DNA of 64,000 nucleotides, from positions 292,085-356,084 of the forward strand of contig CAWUHX010000321.1 in assembly GCA_963922205.1 (NCBI GenBank). Reading direction: 5' to 3'. The translations under genes and the position numbers were made by a program. The stretch comes from Romanomermis culicivorax. Its lineage: Eukaryota; Nematoda; Enoplea; Mermithida; Mermithidae. Each line of letters opens with the position of its first letter. The stretch's first letter is position 1. The notes below the pieces were generated by a model, which was not told the origin of the DNA, searched no databases, and saw only the letters and a list, made by a program, of their open reading frames with translations. Positions 45,800 through 57,500 of this stretch are shown here, piece after piece.

Positions 45800-46550
45800 A
45801 ATCGTCGGCTAACCTGCAGCGTTACAAAAGGTCGAAACTTCCTCCCCCAAAAGTCCACATTAACGACAATCAGTCCGCTCAGCATTTGGACCACTAACTT
45901 GCCTTCCACGTTAGTTACTGATTAAGAAATCCGGGTGCTAGATCTCTGGTGGCGACCCCACCCGACCCGTTGACGGTCAGTCCTCTTGGTCGAATTCATT
46001 CATCAAGCAAATGTTTTTGGACCCTCATGACTGTGATCGATCACTATAACAGGAAAAGAAAGAAATGACCTATCGACAAAGGTCAGAAGAAACATCATCA
46101 TTGTTTGTAGTTGGAGTTGAACAACAATTAATTTGAATAATAACTCGTTGATAATGAGCAGCGAAAATAAGGTTAAAGTGGCAGACAAAATTGAAATAAA
46201 ACATAAACTATGCATGAAGGACATTTACAGAAGCACAATGATTAAAGCCACGATTTTCCACCAAACATCTGCTTTTTAATCTATGCAAAATATAAGACAG
46301 CTGTAAAATATTAGGGGTTGGTGATGCCTGGATCCGGTTCTAGCAAGCTCGGATTCAAGCCCGAATCCGGCAGGTGATAGCCAGCATCGGGCGCACCCCG
46401 TTCCGAAAATTTCAGAGTAAAACCAAGTGCCAGTTCCAGTAAGATCCGGATTCATGCCTGACCTGATTGGTAAATACTAGCACCGGATATCAACCAGATC
46501 CCGATATCCGGTTCCAAGAATCTGGGTAAAAACAAGCTTCCAGATCTGGT
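45800..46550. other. Gene-free intergenic stretch
   Basis: 46320-46550 contains scattered ATCCGG / CCGGAT words in both orientations; nothing else recognised. Confidence 0.4.
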
Positions 46551-46559
46551 TGGAGTCTC

Positions 46560-46870
46560 GTATCCAGTGCCAGAACCATTGTATTGAAAATATAATGATG
46601 ATATATGAACAATGTCATTTTTTGAGCTAAGACCTGAGGGAATGTGTCACCATCCGAGTGACCCGAATGACCACGGATCACTCATGTTACCTTTTGGACA
46701 AAAATCGTTTAAACAGTCCCTAAAGGTTTTGGTGATACTTTGACACTGTCCACAGTCATGCTGCAGAGGCGAGCGACTACTGAGCCTAGGAAACGAGTTA
46801 AGCATTGGCTGGATTATTCTTATGGTTGCAGCCTTCGATCCTGTACCGGAAACAAAGCCTTTCCTAAGCT
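46560..46870 (+). repeat. Dispersed repeat R2, copy 1
   Basis: Matches 63590-63935 in the same orientation: AATATAATG, AATGTGTCATTT-like and GAGCTAA blocks, ending in ATGGTTGCAGCCTTCGATCC and CCGGAA. Unknown element. Confidence 0.5.
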
Positions 46871-47309
46871 AAGGCTTGAAGGAGCATCTGCGACCACCGG
46901 TCCCACATATGATCTCTAAATCATAAATGATGAAAATAGCTATGTGATCTCTAAATGATCTCTGAATCACCAATGATGAAAATTTCATGTTAGCTGAGAT
47001 TACTTGAGTGACCGCTGGTCACCCAATTAACCATTCAATCAAAAATTCTGAAAATTTTTGGAAGAGTGCATCTAGTCAACCGATCTAAAGTTCTCCACAT
47101 GACCAGTGGTGACTCTAGCCCAAAAATTTGTTTTTCAAAATTGGCTTACTTCAATAATGAAGCAAACCACATGTTTTCTTATCAATATTCACAAATGAAT
47201 CAATAGTTCAAAAATTCTCTATTAACTCCCCAACATCGAATCTACCTGCTTATTAATATATGGAGTTCACGAAACGTTTTTGACTGCAGTATTTCAGGTT
47301 TCACCCCTA

Positions 47310-48342
47310 TTCGGGGAAACATGCAATAGCGAAACTCAAAATAGCGAAACTCAATATAGCGATGTCTCAAAACAGTGATTCTCATCACAGCGAAGTCTTA
47401 ATACAGCGATGTATCAAAACAGCAATTCTCAAAACAGCGAAGTCTCGGAACAAAGTCCCAAAACAGCGAATTTTCAAAAAAGTTATCTTTAGAATGGAAG
47501 AATGGTGATTGGGCGGTGTAGACATTTGGTGCATGGCATATTTGATCCCCCATCCCAATCTGATGGATGCTGATTGTCACACATTTTGGCATCAATTGTT
47601 AGATCTCTGACACTATAGCTTTACAGCATGTGTTTTCACATTACAGCTTTTTATTCTGGTTTATTTATTATTAACATATCTACATGCATGTCTTATGTTT
47701 CTTTTTTCATTTATTGACTTCTTTCTTTTTATATTTCTTATTTTGAGCCGCTTTTTGTTTCATTTTTTCAGGTTTTGTACTTTTGTTCAATTTGTTTACT
47801 TTTTATTACGTCATTTTACTTTTCGTTTCTTTATTATCCGTTTTTTGTTCCGCCTTTACTGCGTAATTATTGTATTGATTTCATCTTATTTGCTTATTTC
47901 ATTTTGTTTGATTTATTTCATTAATTTAATTTTTTTGCAATTAAGCTCCATACAAAACAACCTTAATGGAGAATTTTTATAATTTTTTGCCTTTTTTCAA
48001 ACGTTTCGCAAAAATGTTTTTTTGACAAATATTTTTTGTGATTTTGGGAATGGTCCGTTCGTGCATACCTACCGCAACTGCAGTACAAAAGCATGCGAAT
48101 CTTAGATGGCCAAATGCACCAAAAAATTTTTTTTAGCAAAAACGACTTTAATACGCCTAATTTGCATATTTATAAAAATGATGTGTGCGATTACTCCACT
48201 TTTTACAATTCACTGTATTGCCATTCGCCCTTTTGAGAATCGCAGAATTGAGACCTCACTGTAACGGGAATCGCTGTTTTGAGAAAGACCGTTTTGAGTC
48301 TCGCTATGTCGAATTTCTCTGTATTGGGGACACGCCACCACG
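47310..48342. mobile_element. Foldback element FB3 with ACAGCGAAGTCTCAAA arms
   Basis: The left arm (47326-47480) is a chain of AATAGCGAAACTCAAA / ACAGCGATTCTCAAA-type units. The right arm (48220-48330) is the inverse (TTTTGAGAATCGC, GGGAATCGCTGTTTTGAG). A pyrimidine-rich tract (47690-47930) lies between. No clear target duplication. Intergenic between the WDR59 3' end and the SLC5 5' end. Confidence 0.6.
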
Positions 48343-48583
48343 ACAATGCCGTAGCTAGGCGTTCTCACGTGAAAGTTTTCAATCTTAAAGAAAATCCGTG
48401 TACTTATCATGATTTAAGTCAATTTTTCAAGCAAAAATTCGTTTGAGCACTCTATGGAATACGCACGTACACCCCATAAAAAATGACCACACTACGACAA
48501 AGGTGCGCACTCCCGGGTAAGCTCCATGAAGTTGGACACACACACTTTATAAATTAAGTACAAAAATTTTGTAATGCAATCCG

Positions 48584-51500
48584 CTACGCGTAGGAACACG
48601 TGCATCCGCAACCGGAAGGACATTTGTTATGTTCTTGGAACCAGGATAGCATATGCTTCGTATGGCCACCGTGCAAACATAAGGCGCAAATGCTGGCCAA
48701 ACCTATAGAAGAAAAACTACAGTAAGCCCAATTCAATGATATAGTGCGAAATTTTTGTACCTTTGACTGCAATTTTACATATAACACATGAAAAACCGAC
48801 CGAAGATCGGCAAGAATGACAATACGACGAAGATGAACATTCGATATTGCACGTCCGACATAGCATTCTATATTCTAGAAAAAAAAATTAAGAAATTTAA
48901 ATTTTTCGAATTCGAATCTAACACTTTGTTCCACGATTTTTGAATCCGAAATAAATTCACGGTCTATTAAGAATCCTCACCAACTCCATCATGTCGTTCG
49001 ATGGAAACTCGCGAATATTGCATAATTTGGGCTCTTTGATTCAAAAAGTTCCAACGATGCAATAGATCGGCGTAGGCCAAACGTATACCTTCGTACTTAT
49101 TGGTACAAGTCGGGTCTAAAGGGCTAAAAAATTATGCAAATTAGAAAATGTTCTGAATGAAAGATGCAAAGATTTGAGAAATGAGTTTTCAGAAAAACGT
49201 GATGTTTTCGCTACTTGGACAGCCTTATTGCTGATGGGAAAATTTCAAAAATGAAATATTGTTTTCAAGACCTTCTTTATGTATGTACCTGATGATCACA
49301 GAATCTTCTTTCGACGCTGTTTTTGAGTGACCATTATTTCCATTCTCCGAAATAGGCGTCAGTAATGGATCGTCGTTTAAATTACAATTATTCGAAGTGA
49401 CTTCGGCTTCCTCCGTAAAACTATTACTCCTATGACGTTGAGCTACAATTAATGTATCAAAAATTTCTAATTTGAAATTTTTCCCACGCTACTAACCTGA
49501 TAAGTTTTCTCTGATATGATTACCGTAAGTACCATGAATTGTATTGTAGACCGAATCACTGCCCTATAAATTAAAATTGGTGTGAGTTGAATATTTAGAA
49601 ATATCTATGATCACAGACTAAAATTGAAGCAATTTTTTAGAGTCGATCGGCCTATGATGAGTTAAAAATTAATCATACCTGGAAATGAGATATGTTGGAA
49701 AGTTTCACACGCACAGAAACATTGTGATATAAATTTTGCATGAAAATCAAAATTCGCATAACTACAGCGCATAAAATTTCGAAATTTTGGTCTTTTTTTC
49801 ATGCGTAAATGGAAACCGACATATCTTAGCCGAAGAAACACTGCTGGAAGTCTCAATTTTTTAAGTTTTTCGACTTTGGCATTTTACATTTTTTAAAGCA
49901 TTCTTGAGTTACAAAAATGAAACAAAAAAGTTTTTGCCAACAAAATTTTGAATTTAGCATAAACAAGATTTTCAAATCTTGAATTTTACACGTTTTACAA
50001 AACTAATAAAACGAAAAAGTTTTCTCACCGAATTTCGAATTCAGTATAAACAAGTTTATCGAATCTTGAACTTTACACTTTATATTCAATTAATAAAACA
50101 AAAAAGCTTTTGTCTAAAACCATTTGAATTTGGTATAAACAGGTTTCTCAAATCTTCCACTTAATTTAGAAAAGTTATAAAACGTCGACAAAAGATCGAA
50201 CCTTCAGTTGGGATGCCGCAAAATTTTCAACTTCATTTCAGTAGCTGTAAAGCTACAGTAATCGGGAAGATAGATATTTACCGGAACTCTAGTAAAATTT
50301 AGCTCCAATGAATGCTGAACAGTGTCCCAAATGGACTTCTCCCTTCAATTACAACAATTTAGTGAGACTGAATCTGTAAGTTCAACGTCACAATTATTAG
50401 CTTACTGCCCCTATCCCGGAAACTGCGAAAAAGTTAACTAAGATTTGAGAAACCTTGTTTCGCATCAAGTCAGGTCATCTGGTGGGAAATTTAGGGAACA
50501 ATCATAGAATGATAGGTGCTTTTTTAGCAGAAAAAGGCATCAGAATAACCCTTGTCGTTTTCTCAGAGTATCATCAGAATTAAGGGATTTTAATAACAAT
50601 TTTAAAAGTTTTCAGACCAAAAATGCTGAAATATTAGAATGTTTGAAAATTCGAGTTAATGTAAATATGCGAATTTTAATTTTCGTGAGGAATAAATGTC
50701 GCTGTGATACTCAGCGTACAAAACTATCTAAATTACCTAATCTTAAGGCATAATTAATCTTTGACTTAACATAGACATTTTAAAGAAGTTTTCTTTTTAT
50801 GCAGAATTTCCAATTCGAATAACTACGATTTTGGAAAATGAAATCCAAAACCGGAGAATTTTAGACATAATTTAGATATTTAAATAATTTGTATCACTAC
50901 AACGACATGCAGTTTTCACGGATCAATGGGGGACAAAAACCTTACAAATAGAACAGTCAGAGGGTATTTACGAACCGATCTGTTTGGCATCTGAATAATA
51001 TAACAATATTTCAAAATTAGAATGTTGAACGTTCGTAATTACGATTCCAAAAATGAGAAGGAAAATTTACGCTAACAAACTTTAAATTTCCATCCGTAAA
51101 ACCTACTACATACTTACCTGCTCCAACGGTCTTTGGCCGAATGCTTTGGACAATTTTCTACCGAAAGCTTGACTTTTCGGTCTCATTTTCACTTTCGAAC
51201 CGAACGTACAGCAAATAAGCGCCGCTGTTTGAAAATCACCGCAATCGCGATAATGATTTATTCTCAAATACAATACAATCAGAAATTTAAAGCTTGAATC
51301 AAAATTTTTAATTTACAACTGATCGATCAACTTTTGACCAAAAGGCGTTAGAGGCCAAGGGGAATCGAATTGAGAATTTATTTTCGCGAAAGAACGTTCG
51401 GCGCATTTATCTAATAATCGCCAAAGCTGAATGAAGCAAAAATTTATTTTTTGCTATTTTTGCAGAAAAGTCGCATGTGCAGGCCTGTGGGCAGGGGTTT

Positions 51501-54500
51501 CAAGTGTTAAAAAAGGCAAAGGTTTTTGTTTTTTCAAGAAAAGGTCAAGTCAGAAATGTCAATTTTACAGTAAATTGTGAAAAAATGCGTGGCCCCACCC
51601 GCGAAAAAAATTCCTGGCTGCAGGCCTGCGCATGTGTATTAAATTTACTTTAGCCAAGTCTTTTCGACCCTTTTGATTTAACATTAAGGCATTTTGAGCG
51701 CAAACTGATGCCGGATCTTTCGTATCGAGCCTGGAAATATATTAAAATTTTAGTATCTAAATTAGCCTATTAATTTCCCTGCAGAAACATAAGTCAACAA
51801 AGATTAGTCGAAAAGAGAAGAACAGAGAAGAAAAGAAAATGAGAGAACAAAAAATAAAGAAAAAAGAAAGGAAAAGGAAAGAAAAGAAGAGGAACAAAAA
51901 CAAAACGGAAGCAAACAAAAGAAAAGAGAAGGGAAACAAAGCTACACCAATAAAAGCAAAGAAAAGATAAAAAAACTCAACAGAAAAGAAAACAAAACGC
52001 AACGAAATAAAATAAACGAAAACAGGAGAAGAGAAAGAATAGAATAAAATGGGAAAAAGAAAGAAGAAAAAGAAGAGAAGGAAAAAATGAGAAGAAAAAG
52101 AGAAGAAAAAAAAGAAAAACAAAAGAGGAGAAAGAACATGAGAAAAACAAAAATGAAAGGAGAGAAAAAAGAAATCAAAAGAAACAACAAAAAAAACAAA
52201 AGTAAAATAGAGTGAACAGAAGTAAAGTGAAGGGAAGGAAGGGAAGGAAAGGGCAGGGGAAGGGAAGGGAAGGGAAGGGAAGGGAAGGGAAGGGAAGGGA
52301 AGGGAAGGGAAGGGAAGGGAAGGGAAGGGAAGGGAGGGAAGGGAAGGGAAGGGAAGGGAAGGGAAGGGAAGGGAAGGGAAGGGAAGGGAAGGGAAGGGAA
52401 GGGAAGGGAAGGGAAGGGAAGGGAAGGGAAGGGAAGGGAAGGGAAGGGAAGGGAAGGGAAGGGAAGGGAAGGGAAGGGAAGGGAAGGGAGAGGGAAGGGA
52501 AGGGAAGGGAAGGGAAGGGAAGGGAAGGGAAGGGAAGGGAAGGGAAGGGAAGGGAAGGGAAGGGAAGGGAAGGGAAGGGAAGGGAAGGGAAGGGAAGGGA
52601 AGGGAAGGGAAGGGAAGGGAAGGGAAGGGAAGGGAAGGGAAGGGAAGGGAAGGGAAGGGAAGGGAAGGGAAGGGAAGGGAAGGGAAGGGAAGGGAAGGGA
52701 AGGGAAGGGAAGGGAAGGGAAGGGAAGGGAAGGGAAGGGAAGGGAAGGGAAGGGAAGGGAGGAAAAAAAGAAGAAAAAACAGATAACAAGAAAAGGACAA
52801 GAAAGTCAAACAAAGTAAAACAAAAGGAAATGAAACGAAACAACACAAAGGAAATAAAAGACGAGAATAAAGAAAAGAAAAGATGAGATGAGAAAAGAAC
52901 CACAAACGCCGAAGAGAGTAAAAGCAAAAAAAGGAAAATAAAGAAAGACAAAAGAAAGTAAGGAAAGTTTATAAACTACACGAAATTGATTGGACATAAT
53001 ATTTTCGTACCAAAATTTTACATTAAATTTACTTGTAAAGTTGAGCCAATTGTTTAGAAAAAGGAAACAATTTGCTACAATCGTAAACGTGAAGATCGGA
53101 GCAAATTTCGTCGTCCAAATCCACTTTATCCAAAGCGTAATGAAGCCCCGTCGCCGAATCGACTCTCGGTTTTCTTCTAGTCGCCTGAATAAGGAAAAAT
53201 ATGCAAGGAAGATTTCTTATTTTGTAATTTCCTCAGACGAAATTTTTACAATCCATTGTCTGTTGGGGTAATAAAAATTGGACAAACTGAACGGATCGCG
53301 GGGTATCGAGGTGGCGAAATAAGTTTGTTGTTGGCTGTCGTTTTGCATTTCTTTCCTTTCGCGGGCTAAATTTAGTAAATCGCCGTAAGATCTTGGCGAA
53401 ATGGCGCAACTGACGATGCCTGGCTGCGTTATGGGCATGCCGCAGCAAATTTCTGACTCGGGTTTGCGTGCGAAACATACTAAATAGCCTGGATTCGAAA
53501 AAAATTCGATCGTCTTACAATAAATCGTCGACTTGGGAAAATTTGTAAAGCAAGTTTTATACGATTTTAGTGTAAGATGCACTACAAATGCCAAACTTGA
53601 AGTATGAAGAAATTCTGTTCCCGCGAAAACTTCAACTTATTCGTTGTGGAAAATTTATAAAATTTAGAATTTTACTCAGAATATCGAGAAAATGAACAGT
53701 CCTCAAGAGTTCAAGAGTTTTATACCTGGGCCGCAAAATTTAGCGCCGCAAGTAGCCGGGAAGGGAACTCTGGCGTTGATGTAAGACGCAAAAAGTTCGC
53801 CAATTGACGCCGCGTTTGGCGATTCAGTTGATGGCTGAGTGTCCGAACTTTCATTTTCGCTCTTGAAAATAAAAATTTTGCAGTTCCGAAATAGAAATAC
53901 GTTTTGAAAATGATAAAAATGCTCAAAATGCGAATTTTAAGCGTTTTTCGCCAAAGAATCGTTTTTCGCCTTTTTAGGCTGAGCCATAAAGGTCCTTTTG
54001 GCGAATACTATAAATCAATCAGATTTCGCTTGAATTAACATTTTAACTCACCGAGTATTGATCTAAACAACCGCTTAATTGTTTCAGGCAAACTTCGAAA
54101 ACTGATTCAACTGATTCTTCTTCGTCGCTGCGTGTGGCGGATAAAGATTCTTGAAAAACCTTAAATACATTCTAAAAAACTTAATTCCTTGAAAAACGTT
54201 AACATTTTTACCTTCAAAATTTGAATTTTAGCGTTATTAGAAATTGAAGTCGAAACAGACGGATGGGACAAAAATTGTAAACTAATTTGACGTTGTTGGT
54301 CGTCAAGCGATTTTCGATATGCCAAGCTTGAACTGATTCGGAATCGAATTGGTCGATAGGCTTTAGTTTTCATTAGTACAACAACGGTTTTGTTTTCGCG
54401 ATTAATCTGAGAAAGAATTTTAAAATTGTATCGTTTTCTCAACGAAATGATGAAAATTCTGGCGAAAGTTTACAATCTTCAGTCTAAAAATTGTGCATTT

Positions 54501-57500
54501 TTCTCGGAAAAAACCCCCGTTCAGAGAAAAGTTTTTAAAAAGCTAGAAAAGACGTTATTATGCCATAAATTAGGAATTTTTTCAATCCTAAAATCAATAA
54601 TTCACCTCTTCGACCATTATATTCGGCAAAACTATGGAACTCAACGTTATCAATTCTTTTTCCCAATTGATAGGCGCACCATGCATTTTAAAAACGTTGA
54701 ACGGCGAAGAACACGGAATTTCTAAGCCGATTTTTCGCCTATTTTGATCGCCACCGCCCAAGAAAACGTTATCGCCGTTCGAATTTTCTACAACGTTAAT
54801 CGACGAAGACGACGACAACGGCGCCGTTTGAAAATTGTCGTCGATGAAAGTTTCCATAAAATTGGAAAAATTGAAATTTCGGCCGTCGATAGGCAAAACG
54901 GCGTCCGAAAATGAGTTGGGCTTTGTAGACGAAGAGTCGAAAATACTTTTTTGGTTGCAAAGCTGCGAAATTGAAAAAAAAGATGAAAATTTTGTTAGAA
55001 AACGACAAAAACTATTCCGATAACAGGAAAGATACAAACAAAAAAAACCATAAAAGGTTCAATTCTGAAGAAAAAACAAATTTTAACCGTTTGCATACGA
55101 CCGTCGATCGTCCAAAGGCGCATCGAACCGTCCTTACAAAGCGTATACAGTTGAACGACATTTTCGGAAACGTTATCGTCGTTGGTGGGTATGTTTCGAA
55201 CACAAAAATCCAAAACGACGTTGGCGTAACCGCCGAACGTGTGAACAACGGAGGCTGCCGGCGCCGCACTGATATTCCACAAAGAAACGTTGTGTTCCGT
55301 GCGGCCTACTTGCGGAAACGGTATTGTTAAAACGGCGCCATCGCCAAAGGTCTATTTTGAGCGAAAAAACGTTTAGAATTCAATTTAATACTTTGGAGAA
55401 TGAATGAAAATTTATTAAATATGCGTGGCGATGAAGATTTTCTTGCGTTTAAATTGGATTTAAATTCATGAGTATAATTCTTAGAAATAAGGCTGAAAAA
55501 TTTATTCTTTTCACCTTTTTTGCTCAAAAATTACAACTTTCTATCAAAAGACTTATATTTTTCAGTTTTTTCGATTTATATGATAGGGATGTAGGAAATA
55601 CATGTTTGAATTTTGGAAAACAAAAGGTATAAATACTGACATAAAAAAATTAACTTACGGCAAATCTGGCTTTCCAGACGGGCCCCGGCGTCGAAAAATG
55701 TATTTCCGGATCATTTGGTTTCATGAAATCGAAAACCTATAAAGAGAATATCAGACTTTATTATTATGAGTAAGACTAAAGTTTCAATTTAGGAATAAAA
55801 ATTTCAAAAAATTTAAAAAACAACGAAATCAAGCGAAGGACACTTGATTTTTTGGGCGAAACTCATCAATAAAAAACAGTCCATAAATCAAGTTTTTCAT
55901 CGCCGCGTTAAAGATATAGACAAAAAAATGATTAGAATAAAATCAGGCTACAACTCCAAGAGGAAGAATTTATCTCGATTTTAACAAGAAAAAATCATTT
56001 TGACCACAAAAACAGCAATGATCTTAATCCAAAAAATCACCTTGATTCTAAAGAAGTCAGAATCATTTTGAATTCAAGCAATCTTGATAATAAAAACATA
56101 AATCAGTTCGATACTTAAAAATCGTCTTGATTCCGAGGAAATAAATCATCTTGATTCCAAAAACAGGACATCACCAAGATTATAAAAAAGTCACATTTTT
56201 CTAAAAGAGGTCGAAATCTTCTGTAGTCCAAGGAGTAAGAACAATTTGATTCTAGAAAAATAATTATTTTGATTCTGAAAAAAGGAATTATCTCGATTTT
56301 AAAAGGGAAAAATCATCTTGATTCCAAAATATCGTCCTGATTCCGAAAAATTATCTTGATTCCAAAAATTATCTTGATCTCAAAAAAGTCCTTTCGGTTC
56401 CGAAAAATCATATCGATTTCATATTGATTTGAAAAAATATCTTAATTCTAAAAAGAAAAAATCGTTTTGATTCTGAAAAATCATTTTGATTCTAAAAGAA
56501 TCGAGATCATCTTGACTAGGGCCTGAGAAGAAGAAATCACATACATTCCAAAAAATGAAATCAAGAAGAGCGACAAATCAATCTTATTAACAAACTTCGG
56601 AACAAAACAATCACGAGCTTTGTTTCACCTCATGTTTTTAGCACTAGTCCCAGTAGCACAGCCGCTACCTTTCCTCAATTTGTATTACTTCTTCTTAGCA
56701 CGACTAAAATTTGTATTAGCAGAGGCCCAACCTTATTAGTACCGAGCTAAAAAATCCTGCTCCGCCTAATGTACGTTCATACCTGTAAGACCTCAAGTCG
56801 ATTGATGAGATAATCCAAAATCTTGGGGAGTCAAAAATTATTCCAAAAAGTCGAAAAAGGCCAAAAAATTTAATTTTTCCCTGTTTTTTAGAGCTGGGAA
56901 AAGATTAGGGATACCGGAAGTTGGATGAGTTTCCGCAACATCTGAGTGCTGGGTTCGACGGGAGCCTCAACTTCCAATTACAGCTATTTATATGTTAAAC
57001 GCGGCGCCCTTAGATTTTAATGTTATGAAGGGGACAGGGAAGTTATTTCGTAATTTACAGGTTGATTCTTTGCAGAAAATCGGTTTTACAGATTTTTGAG
57101 AAAAAAGAACAAACAGAAAACTGAAGATTTTTTTAGTTTTAGAATAAATTGTGCAATTTTCTCGAGAAATTTTTCTATAATTCATTAAAAATACAGCTTT
57201 TTAAGTATAAGAAATGCACCTGATTCGTTTCTTTTTGATTGAGCCTTCGGTTCTTGTTAATTTTTAGTCAATTTCTTCAAATTTTTTTGAAATTTCGTTT
57301 GTGATTTACAAATATTTTTTCGTCGACATATTCAATATAGGAAAACTTGATTTGATAAAGTTGGATTTTTAATTAGTCATCAAAAATCCGAGAAATAAAT
57401 TTACCTTGACAGTTCTATCCAAACTACTCGATACAAAACTGGCTTCGTTTTTCCAATGCCAATCCAGCGAAAGTACTTTGGATAAATGAGCGGCTATGAA

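Noticed and set aside
51757..52951. Very long open frames (Pro/Phe/Leu and Arg/Glu/Gly/Lys repeats) over the GGGAA array
   Set aside because: Artefacts of a stop-free pentanucleotide repeat and purine bias; the region is an intron of WDR59.
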